NCBI GenBank assembly: GCA_046331625.1
Contig: JAXLQL010000019.1
Location: forward strand, 1 to 64,000
Origin: JAXLQL01 sp046331625
GTDB taxonomy: Bacteria > Acidobacteriota > Terriglobia > Bryobacterales > Bryobacteraceae
Length of the DNA stretch: 64,000 bases
Direction: 5' to 3'
Shown: in pieces, positions 42,541-50,351 of the stretch
Layout of the letters: every line of letters starts with the position of its first letter
Position numbering within the stretch: the first letter of the stretch is position 1
Notes under the pieces: generated by a model
What the model was told of the DNA's origin: nothing
Database searches by the model: none
Seen by the model: only the letters and a program-made list of their open reading frames with translations
Made by a program: the position numbers and the translations under genes

Positions 42541-42929
42541 GCCTTGGCTACGCGAACGTGCCTGCCGCAAAGGCGGATCGAAGCCTGGAGACAAGGGCAG
42601 CGTACGTTAACCCAATGCCGCCAGAGCCCTCGAGTTGGCGGTCGATCCGCTGTGTTGACCGGTCAGTACGAAGCGGGCGGAGGAATCTGGGCCCAAAGCA
42701 TTCGCCATCGGCCGCTACGTGATTGCCACGGCAAGCGCACATTTCGCGGGGCTCGTGAAAGATCTGTTCGAAATGTTGCGGTCGGTTGCGGCCGGATCTG
42801 CCTGCGAGACAAGGAGGAGCGGTGGCGGGCCCACACGCATTCGCACGCGATCGACATGGCGAACTACAGTTGCGGTCGAGCACAGTCGCCGGGTTCCAGG
42901 TGATCGCCGTCCGACCACAATCGCGCCTA
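42541..42929. other. Non-coding remnant sequence after the ATPase operon
   Basis: No coherent gene is visible. The sequence has the composition of decayed coding DNA and leads into the TonB-receptor remnant, but no motif could be assigned. Confidence 0.4.
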
Positions 42930-43350
42930 GGCGCCGACCAACATCGCGCACATGTTCCAATTCGGCGACGTGTTCCAAATGCCGTTCGGCACGGGGCATG
43001 GCCGCCAGTTCACGATGAGTGCATCGGTCGCGGCATTTGGACTTGCCAGGCAATGCTCAGACGCCGGACCAGGTGATACCGGTTATCGAGCGTGGCCGAC
43101 CGGTGCGCGCTTCGGCAAGACACGGCGGAACGCGATTCGGAATCCCAGCGTGGTGAATTCGGACCTGACATTGTTCCGGACCTTCCGGATGACGGAGAAG
43201 TTCCGCCTGAGCAAGACGCCGCAATTCGCCAGTCCGAACGGGGCCGCTAACAGCTCAGCCTGCGGGGGGGATCGGGCGACGCAATTTGGAGCGGATGCGA
43301 TCGGGCGGTCGCGCGAAATCCGGTGCGGCTTTCGGTTGGGATTCAAGCCG
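42930..43350 (+). pseudogene. C-terminal fossil of an Oar-like TonB-dependent receptor
   Basis: One frame reads MFQFGDVFQMPFGTGHGRQF, later RFGKTRRNAIRNPSVVNSDL, TLFRTFRMTEKFRL, TPQFASPNGAA and REIRCGFRLGF. These are the last barrel strands of an Oar-type receptor (the usual FRAEAFN segment is deleted). No N-terminal domain, plug or most of the barrel remains. It shows past recombination at the right edge of the island. Confidence 0.7.
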
Positions 43351-43408
43351 AACGGACCGATGCGGAACTGCTGCGGAGGGCCCCGGTGGAGCTACACTCA
43401 CACGAGAC

Positions 43409-43948
43409 GTGACTGACCGCATACCATTCCGCGCGACATCGTCTAGCGCCGCTTATGAATCCCTGGGAGCGCTCCCTGTTTGCGTGCTGCTCGATAACGT
43501 TCGCAGCATGTACAACGTCGGCTCGTTCTTTCGTACCGCGGACGCGGCGGGTGCGCAGAAGCTGTATTTGTGCGGCATCACGGCGCGGCCGCCGAAGTCC
43601 GCCATTTCGAAAACGGCGCTGGGTGCGGAGGAGCGCGTGAGTTGGGAACACTCCTGGGACGCGCTCGGATTTGCGCGTGACTTGCAGCAGCGCGGCTACG
43701 AGATCGCCGCGGTGGAAACGAGCGCGCGGTCAGTGGATCTGTTCGATTGGGTTCCGCGATTTCCAGTGTGTGTGCTGTTCGGGCACGAGGTGGACGGGTT
43801 GCAGCAACCGTTGCGTGAGCTCGCCGATACGCATGTGCGAATTCCGATGCTCGGGAGCAAGCATTCGCTGAATGTGGCCACGGCGGGTGGAGTGGTGTTG
43901 TACGAGTTGCTGCGGAAGTTTCGGTGGTTGCACCAGAAACGGGACTGA
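43409..43948 (+). CDS. SpoU/TrmH-family RNA 2'-O-methyltransferase
   Basis: The 179-residue SPOUT enzyme has VLLDNVRSMYNVGSFFRTAD (motif 1), VCVLFGHEVDGLQQPL (motif 2) and IPMLGSKHSLNVATAGGVVL (motif 3), the trefoil-knot SAM site. It is a minimal version without an N-terminal RNA-binding domain. The GTG at 43409 is the preferred start; the longer upstream frame runs into the receptor fossil. RNA target unknown. Confidence 0.9.
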   Translation: MTDRIPFRATSSSAAYESLGALPVCVLLDNVRSMYNVGSFFRTADAAGAQKLYLCGITARPPKSAISKTALGAEERVSWEHSWDALGFARDLQQRGYEIAAVETSARSVDLFDWVPRFPVCVLFGHEVDGLQQPLRELADTHVRIPMLGSKHSLNVATAGGVVLYELLRKFRWLHQKRD

Positions 43949-44036
43949 CAGCCCGCGCGGGACGTTCAGGAACTCGGCACTACCGAGCGACGGACCGTAC
44001 GGCGCAGTCCGCCCATCCAGCCAGTACACTGAACAA

Positions 44037-44891
44037 ATGTCGCTTGCCTCCCGCTCCCGCTGGATGGTGCTGGCATCGGCTTTGCTCTTCTCCACCGGCG
44101 GGACCGCAATCAAGGCCACCTCCTTCACCGCGTGGCAAGTGGCCGGATTCCGCGCCGCCATCGCGTCGATCGTCATCCTCACGCTCATCCCAGCCGCGCG
44201 CCGAAGCCTCAGCGGAAAATCCGCCCTCATGGGATGCGTTTACGCAGCCATGACGTCCACCTTCGTCGCGGCCAACAAACTCACTACTGCCGCCAATGCG
44301 ATCTTCCTGCAAGCGACGGCCCCGTTCTATCTTCTCCTCGGCGCGCCGCTGTTCCTCGGCGAACCCACACGCCGCCGCGACCTCTGGCTCATGGCCGCCA
44401 TGGCCTGCGGCGCCACGCTATTCTTCATCGCCGGACAATCCGCCTCTGCCACCGCGCCCAATCCGATGCTCGGCAACCTCCTCGCCTCGACCAACGGCAT
44501 CACCTGGGCCACCGTCATTGGCGGACTCCGCTGGCTCGAACGCAAATCGGGAAACTCCAACGCCGGCCTTGCCACCGTCGCCTCCGGATGCGCCATCGCC
44601 GCACTTGCCATGGCGCCGTTCGCGTTCCCGGTCCAAAACGCGCGCTGGCAAGATTGGGCCGTCATCCTCTACCTCGGCGTCGTCCAGATCGGATTCGCTT
44701 ATGTGCTCCTCACCCGTGCGATGAAAGGTGTCGCCGCGCTCGAAGCATCGCTCCTGCTGCTGCTCGAGCCCGCGCTCAGCCCGGTGTGGGCTTGGCTCGT
44801 TCACGGCGAGCGCCCCGCGCCATTGGCCATCGCCGGCGGCGCCGTCATCCTTGCCGCCACCGCATCGCAGATCCTGCTCCGGCAGCGATAA
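44037..44891 (+). CDS. EamA-family (DMT superfamily) transporter
   Basis: A 284-residue inner-membrane protein with about ten helices in two EamA repeats (first ending near FIAGQSASA, second ending LAATASQILL). It begins MSLASRSRWMVLASALLFSTG. DMT proteins export amino acids, nucleobases or other metabolites; the substrate is unknown. ATG at 44037 is preferred, since the longer frame overlaps the SpoU gene. Confidence 0.85.
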   Translation: MSLASRSRWMVLASALLFSTGGTAIKATSFTAWQVAGFRAAIASIVILTLIPAARRSLSGKSALMGCVYAAMTSTFVAANKLTTAANAIFLQATAPFYLLLGAPLFLGEPTRRRDLWLMAAMACGATLFFIAGQSASATAPNPMLGNLLASTNGITWATVIGGLRWLERKSGNSNAGLATVASGCAIAALAMAPFAFPVQNARWQDWAVILYLGVVQIGFAYVLLTRAMKGVAALEASLLLLLEPALSPVWAWLVHGERPAPLAIAGGAVILAATASQILLRQR

Positions 44892-44902
44892 AATGGACCA
44901 CC

Positions 44903-46309
44903 ATGCGCGTGTTCTTGTTCGTGCTTGCCTCCTTGGCCCTCGCGGCCGATCATGACTGGCCCACCTTCCACGGAATCAATTCCTCCGGCGTGGCGCCCGA
45001 CACCGGCCTTCCCGTCGAGTTCGGCCCAGACAAGAATCTCGTTTGGAAAACCGAACTCCCCGCCGGTCACTCCTCGCCAGTGCTCGTCGGCAATCGCATC
45101 TACCTGACCGGTTACGACAAGGAAGGCCTCTACACCTTCGCGCTCGATCGCGCTACCGGCAGGATCCTCTGGCGCCGCCAAGCTCCGCGCCCGCGCGTCG
45201 AGAAGCTCCACAACTCGAACTCGCCTGCATCACCCTCCGCCGCAAGCGACGGCAAGAACGTCTTCGTCTTCTTCACTGATTTCGGCGTGCTCAGCTATGG
45301 ACCCGATGGCAACGAGCGTTGGCGGATGGCGCTCGGACCGTTCAACAACCCGATGGGCCAGGGCGCGACCCCAGTGCTTGCTGGCAAGACCCTGCTCGTA
45401 CCGTGCGATCAAGAGGCGGGTTCGTTCTTCGTCGCCCTCGATAAAGACACTGGCAAAGTGAAGTGGCGCGTCGAGCGGCCGGACTTCACTCGCGGCTTCT
45501 CCACGCCGATTCTCTACAAGCCGAAAGACGGACCGCTTCAGGCTCTGCTCGCCGGATCGTACAAGCTTGTCGCGTACGAGGTGGAGACCGGCAAGGAAGC
45601 ATGGTGGGTCGGCGGACTCACCTGGCAACTCAAGCCCACGCCCGTCATGGATGAAGAGAAGATCTACGTCCTTGGATGGGCGGGCGAAGCCGATCCGGGC
45701 CAGCAGGAAGTGATCCCGGAGTTCCGCGAAGCGCTCGACAAGTTCGACGCCGACAAAGACGGCAAGCTGCAGAAGTCCGAACTCGCCGCCGACAAGAAAC
45801 TCGAGAAGAGCTTCGGCGATCTCGACCTCGATGGCGATGGCGCACTGGGCCCGCGCGACTGGAAGATGTATCAGGCCAAGCGTCAAGTGGTCAACGGGGT
45901 AAACGCCTTCAAGCTCGGCGGTAAGGGCGACATGACCGGCAAGTCAGAAGTTTGGAAGTATGAGAAGTCGCTTCCGAACGTGCCTTCGCCGTTGCTCTAC
46001 CAAGGCGTCGTCTACTTGTGCAAGGATGGCGGCATTCTCACTGCGCTTGACGCCAAGACGGGAAAGGTGCTCAAGCAAGGCCGCATCACAGGAGCTCCCG
46101 GCAACTACTTCACATCACCGGTGGCCGCCGATGGCAAGATCTTCACTATCTCGGAAGAAGGCAAGGTCGCCGTGATCAAGCCGGGCGCGGAGTGGGAAGT
46201 GATCCGCATCAACGATCTCAACACTCCCACGCACGCCACTCCCGCCATCGCGGATAACGGACTCTACATTCGCACGGACGACGCGCTCTACCGTTTCGCC
46301 GCGAAGTAG
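44903..46309 (+). CDS. Secreted PQQ-type beta-propeller protein with inserted EF-hands
   Basis: The 468-residue protein has a signal peptide (VFLFVLASLALAA), then propeller blades typical of BamB/PQQ proteins (LVWKTELPAGHSSPVLVGNR, LDRATGRILWRR, LDKDTGKVKWR, LDAKTGKVLKQ). Between blades, at about residues 273-318, lie two EF-hand loops (KFDADKDGKLQKSEL and DLDLDGDGALGPRDW). It lacks PQQ-dehydrogenase catalytic residues as far as I can see. It follows the EamA gene by 11 bases. Probably a periplasmic scaffolding or binding protein. Confidence 0.8.
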   Translation: MRVFLFVLASLALAADHDWPTFHGINSSGVAPDTGLPVEFGPDKNLVWKTELPAGHSSPVLVGNRIYLTGYDKEGLYTFALDRATGRILWRRQAPRPRVEKLHNSNSPASPSAASDGKNVFVFFTDFGVLSYGPDGNERWRMALGPFNNPMGQGATPVLAGKTLLVPCDQEAGSFFVALDKDTGKVKWRVERPDFTRGFSTPILYKPKDGPLQALLAGSYKLVAYEVETGKEAWWVGGLTWQLKPTPVMDEEKIYVLGWAGEADPGQQEVIPEFREALDKFDADKDGKLQKSELAADKKLEKSFGDLDLDGDGALGPRDWKMYQAKRQVVNGVNAFKLGGKGDMTGKSEVWKYEKSLPNVPSPLLYQGVVYLCKDGGILTALDAKTGKVLKQGRITGAPGNYFTSPVAADGKIFTISEEGKVAVIKPGAEWEVIRINDLNTPTHATPAIADNGLYIRTDDALYRFAAK

Positions 46310-46337
46310 CGCCGTCCATCAGCACCTGCGTTGCCGT

Positions 46338-46377
46338 GTGGGGCAGGCTTCAGCCTGCGCGGGACTTCAGTCCCGCT
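46338..46377 (+). repeat. Dispersed double-hairpin repeat, copy 5
   Basis: Full copy between the convergent PQQ-propeller and PPC-domain genes. Confidence 0.9.
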
Positions 46378-46447
46378 TTTGACGCCCGGCGCCAAAGCCT
46401 CACCCGCGCACTGACCCCCGCCAGCGTGCCGCATCGCGAAGCCGCGA

Positions 46448-48856
46448 TCACCGCTGTGCGACCGCTCGCTTCGCAGCCTTCACCCGGACCACCACCGGCT
46501 CCACCGCCGCATACGAATTCTGCTGCCCGGACCGCGTCTCGATCCGCCCGGAAAGATACACCCGGCCCTCGCCCGGCTCCGCATTCGGCAGCGCCCACAG
46601 CTTGAAGCTGCGCTCGGACTCGTCTTCCGTCACCAGCACGCCGTTCAACCCCGAATCCGTCACGCGGACGCGAGCAGGCAGGTCGCGCACCTCGATCGGC
46701 ACGCGCCCGGCGAATCCGTTGTTACGCACCACGCGGACCTTCACCTCAGCCGTCTGCCCCGGTTCGAGCTCCACCACTTTGGTCTCCGCATGTACGGCGA
46801 CATCGGGCTTCACCATCAGTGACACGAGCGCCGTGCGGTCGCCCGGATTCGCTGTGTGCGTCACCGTCTTGCCCTGATACATGGATCGCGCGGTTACTGC
46901 GAGCGGCGCCGCCTGATCGAGCTTCGCATCCGCGGCCGCGCTCAGTAGGATGGTGCAGCTATCGAGCCCAGGCGCGATCGTGTTGGTGGTCGCCGTGAGT
47001 CCCGGCGGAAGATTCGCCACGCTTACCTCGATCGGACCATCGTGCCCTTCCAGCCGCAGCGCCGTAACCGTGAGCGGAATCGCACCGCCGCGCGGCACAT
47101 TCGGATTCCGCGGATTCGCCGCGAGCCGAAAGTCCGGACGCGGCTCGCGGATGTGCAGACGATACCCATAGTTGTCTGAGGGGCGCGATTCGCCGAGCCC
47201 GCGCACGTCGCGCAAGCGGACGAAGTAGTCGCCATCGGCGGGCGCAGTGAAGTCGAGGAACGAGTCCTTTCCATATCCAGGGCCGCCATCGTCATTGCGA
47301 TAGTACACGCGCGCCAGCGGCAGTCCGTTGGGCGAGAACTTCGCTCCCGCGGGATGAATCTGCACCTTGTACACAGCGCGATCGATGCCGTGCGACTCCG
47401 ACGACGTGCCGAAGTACGCCTTCCGCATGCCGCCGAAGCCTTCCACAAGCATGTCTTCATCCGGACCGTCGGGCACTTCATCCACGCGCAGGATCTCGCT
47501 GCCGATCATGATGTAGTCGCCTACGTTGAGCGCGTTCCAGCTTTGGATGCGGATGCCGCGGCCGGCGGAATCGTGGTCGCGGAGCACGACGAAGGTGTCC
47601 CACACGGCGCGCGCCGTCAGGCGCTCGATCGGCTGTCCCTTGGCGTCCACGATGTCGACGAACGAATCGAGCTCGGAGCCGAGCCGCCGCGCCTCCACCT
47701 CGATGTTGACGCGCTGGCCTTTCCGCGCGTTGAACTTGAAGTAGTGCTCCACCGGAACGCCGTTGCTCGAAGCTGGGACGCGCCCGTTGATGGTCGCGGG
47801 CAGCGTTACCCCCTGTGCCGACGCGAGCGCACGATTCGATCCCGCTGCCGCCACTTCGGGATCGTCGCCCAGCGCGAGCCTCAACTCCGTGAACGCCGCA
47901 CCATCGGGCGCCTTCGGCCGGATCACAGCCGCGTTCTCATCGGTAGCCGCGGCCTTGCCGGCGACACGCAACTTGTCCGCGCCCAAGTTGTACCCAGTCA
48001 GCGCGACCTCAGTCTCTGCGCCGCGTTTCACCCCGAGCGGAAAAGCCGAAATCGCCACCGGAAGACGGCCCACCAGGATCCGATAGAAGTTGCTCCCACG
48101 CCCGGTGGACTCGTAATCGGCGATGCGGATGTAATAGGTACCGGCCTTCTCGAAGCGATGGCGGAAGCGCTGCGCCGTGGCTCCGCCGTCATAGCCGAAC
48201 TCGGCGAGCACCGTTTGATCCTCGGCCAGGATGCGCACCACGGGCTGCAACGCAGAGCCGATCAGCATGGCCTGATTCTCGAACACCAACTCCTCGCCGG
48301 CTTTGACTTTGATCTTGAAGTGGTCGAGATCGCCAGGGCGCGAGATGGTGCCCGCGAGAATCGTCGGCAGAAAGGTCTCGAACGCTCCTTCGAACGTATC
48401 GTTCGGCTCCTTGTCTGGACTCTCGCCGTAGTAGGGCTCGATCAGGAAGGTGCCTTCGGGGCTCGAGCCGAGCGGCGTGAGCACGCGGAACTTCACCGGG
48501 CCCACCGGCGTCTCGGGCGCGACATCGACCTCCACGGTCACCTGGTTGCGCGGCGGTAGGGGACCCACATCGACCGTGGACGCCGTGCCGTTGGCGCCGA
48601 GCCTGATATCGGGAAGATCGGGCAGTTCCTTCACGCGGACGATGCGGCCCTTGATGCCAGACTCGGTGAAGTAGATCGCCGATGCGCCTGCGAGGTTCAA
48701 GCCTTCCACGGTGAGTTCGGCCGTCATTCCGCGAGCCACCCCGAGCGGCGCCACGGAGTTCAACGTGGGGGGCGTGATGCGCGGTCCCGTGGGCGACTCG
48801 GGAGTCTGTGCGAAACAAAACGCGGCGGCAAGAGGGAGCATCCACTTTCGTTGCAT
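46448..48856 (-). CDS. Secreted IPT/TIG and PPC-domain protein
   Basis: An 802-residue exported protein (signal LPLAAAFCFAQ). Residues about 28-115 resemble an IPT/TIG Ig-like domain (LNSVAPLGVARGMTAELTVE), then come PPC-like (pre-peptidase C-terminal) beta domains beginning KEPNDTFEGAFE and DLDHFKIKVKAGEEL, and further all-beta regions. No protease or hydrolase domain is present. In Acidobacteriota and Planctomycetes such proteins sit with DUF1549/DUF1553 and WD40-cytochrome genes, as here; the function of the set is not established. It ends 5 bases from the next gene. Confidence 0.78.
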   Translation of the reverse strand: MQRKWMLPLAAAFCFAQTPESPTGPRITPPTLNSVAPLGVARGMTAELTVEGLNLAGASAIYFTESGIKGRIVRVKELPDLPDIRLGANGTASTVDVGPLPPRNQVTVEVDVAPETPVGPVKFRVLTPLGSSPEGTFLIEPYYGESPDKEPNDTFEGAFETFLPTILAGTISRPGDLDHFKIKVKAGEELVFENQAMLIGSALQPVVRILAEDQTVLAEFGYDGGATAQRFRHRFEKAGTYYIRIADYESTGRGSNFYRILVGRLPVAISAFPLGVKRGAETEVALTGYNLGADKLRVAGKAAATDENAAVIRPKAPDGAAFTELRLALGDDPEVAAAGSNRALASAQGVTLPATINGRVPASSNGVPVEHYFKFNARKGQRVNIEVEARRLGSELDSFVDIVDAKGQPIERLTARAVWDTFVVLRDHDSAGRGIRIQSWNALNVGDYIMIGSEILRVDEVPDGPDEDMLVEGFGGMRKAYFGTSSESHGIDRAVYKVQIHPAGAKFSPNGLPLARVYYRNDDGGPGYGKDSFLDFTAPADGDYFVRLRDVRGLGESRPSDNYGYRLHIREPRPDFRLAANPRNPNVPRGGAIPLTVTALRLEGHDGPIEVSVANLPPGLTATTNTIAPGLDSCTILLSAAADAKLDQAAPLAVTARSMYQGKTVTHTANPGDRTALVSLMVKPDVAVHAETKVVELEPGQTAEVKVRVVRNNGFAGRVPIEVRDLPARVRVTDSGLNGVLVTEDESERSFKLWALPNAEPGEGRVYLSGRIETRSGQQNSYAAVEPVVVRVKAAKRAVAQR

Positions 48857-48861
48857 CGTAG

Positions 48862-50145
48862 TTACCTCGCTGCGGTCATGCGGTCATCCACGTCGATGAC
48901 AGAAAAAGAGCCATCCATGCGCCCGATAGCGAGCTTGCGCCCGTCAGGCGAGAACTCGAGTCCGTACGCCCAGTCCGGCTGAGCGGGAATGATTCGCAGC
49001 TCCGTGAGATCGCTCGCGCGCAGGATCTTGAGCGTGTGGTCAGCCGAAGACGAGACGATCATCTTTCCATCCGGCGACCACGCCAGTTTGAGGATCGCGT
49101 CTTCGTGCGCGGTGAGCGAGTGGAGCATCTCGCCTCCGGTCGCGCCCATGCGCCAGATGCGCACGGATTTGTCGAGTCCGGCTGCGGCCACCATTTGTCC
49201 GCTCGGATCGACAGCCACGGTGTTGACGCCATCGGTCGCTTCAGTGAACGTGTAGAGGCGCTCGCCTGTGGCAGGATTCCAGATCTTCACGCCACGATCG
49301 GCCGATCCCGAAATGAGGCGCTTGCCATCGCGCGTGAACGCGAGCGCGTAGACGGCGTCAATGTGGTCCTTGAGCGTGCGGACCTCTTTGCCCGAGGCCG
49401 TGTCCCAGAGCTTGATGAGCTTGTCGTAGGAGGCGGTGGCCACCGTCTTGCCGTCTGGCGCGAACGCGAGCCCGTAGATGCAATCACTGTGGCCCGAGAT
49501 CTCCGCGCTCACGGCCTTTGTTTCCACGTCCCAGATCTTCACTTGACCGGGCTTGGCGCACTTGCCTCCGGCCGCGGCTACGAACTTGCCGTCTGCCGAG
49601 AAGGCCACGGCGCGAGCGCTATCGGCGAGTCCATCGAGCGATGCCACGGGCTTAGAAGTCGCCGCGTCCATCAACGTGACGGAGCGATGCCGGCCCAGCG
49701 CGATGAGGTTGCCCTTGGGCTGCCAAGCCATCGAGAAGATCTGCGGCTTCGGTTCCACTCTCGGCTTCACTTGCGGAGCCGGCGCCGAAGTCTTCACCGT
49801 CTCGGGCGTGGCAGGTCCCTTGCCACCTGCCGCGATCCACTTCTTGATCAACTCGGTTTCGCCCTCCGAGAGTGTGGTGCCATCCATCGGCATCTTCGGA
49901 TACGCCTTGCCGATCACGATCTGGTAGAGCAGGCTCTCATCCGGATCCCCGGCGACCACCGGCGTGCCGTGATTGCCGCCGCGCATCATCATCTGAAACG
50001 TGTTCACGCTGAACTCGCCCATCTTCGCTTCACCGCCATGGCAGCCGCCGCAGCGTTTGTCGAGAAGAGGGAAAATGTCGGCGGTCCACGTCTGACAGTA
50101 CGCCGCGCCAGAAAACGCGAGCAAAAGGCTCAGTAGGCTCAGCAA
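48862..50145 (-). CDS. PSCyt1-like c-type cytochrome fused to WD40 propeller
   Basis: After a signal peptide (LLSLLSLLLAFSGAAYCQ) comes a planctomycete-type cytochrome c domain with a CGGCH haem motif and a distant methionine ligand (KMPMDG), then seven WD40-like blades such as IYGLAFAPDGKTVATASYDK and VYALAFTRDGKRLISGSADR. The start is uncertain: the frame runs upstream through two intergenic repeats, and no ATG lies between repeat copy 6 and the signal peptide, so the TTG at 50145 is proposed. It is presumably a periplasmic electron-transfer or sensing protein working with its neighbours. Confidence 0.8.
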   Translation of the reverse strand: MLSLLSLLLAFSGAAYCQTWTADIFPLLDKRCGGCHGGEAKMGEFSVNTFQMMMRGGNHGTPVVAGDPDESLLYQIVIGKAYPKMPMDGTTLSEGETELIKKWIAAGGKGPATPETVKTSAPAPQVKPRVEPKPQIFSMAWQPKGNLIALGRHRSVTLMDAATSKPVASLDGLADSARAVAFSADGKFVAAAGGKCAKPGQVKIWDVETKAVSAEISGHSDCIYGLAFAPDGKTVATASYDKLIKLWDTASGKEVRTLKDHIDAVYALAFTRDGKRLISGSADRGVKIWNPATGERLYTFTEATDGVNTVAVDPSGQMVAAAGLDKSVRIWRMGATGGEMLHSLTAHEDAILKLAWSPDGKMIVSSSADHTLKILRASDLTELRIIPAQPDWAYGLEFSPDGRKLAIGRMDGSFSVIDVDDRMTAAR

Positions 50146-50171
50146 CGCCAGTGATGGCGCCGAGTCAGAAT

Positions 50172-50211
50172 GTGGGGCAGGCTTCAGCCTGCGCGGGACT
50201 TCAGTCCCGCT
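50172..50211 (+). repeat. Dispersed double-hairpin repeat, copy 6
   Basis: Full copy just upstream of the minus-strand cytochrome-WD40 gene. Confidence 0.9.
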
Positions 50212-50276
50212 GCCGATGCCCGGCATCCAGGCTCGTGAACACGTGCCGGCCATGACATCGGCACTTGCCTTGCCGT

Positions 50277-50316
50277 GTAGGGCAGGCTTCAGCCAGCGCG
50301 GGACTTCAGTCCCGCC
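50277..50316 (+). repeat. Dispersed double-hairpin repeat, copy 7
   Basis: Slightly diverged copy (GTAGGG start, AGCCAGC in hairpin 1), 65 bases from copy 6. Confidence 0.85.
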
Positions 50317-50351
50317 TTCGGCCCTCGGCATCTCGACCAATCGGTAACGCA

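Noticed and set aside
47354..48559. A 401-codon plus-strand open frame
   Set aside because: Antisense shadow of the PPC-domain gene without recognisable motifs.
49036..50136. A 366-codon plus-strand open frame
   Set aside because: Antisense shadow of the cytochrome-WD40 gene.
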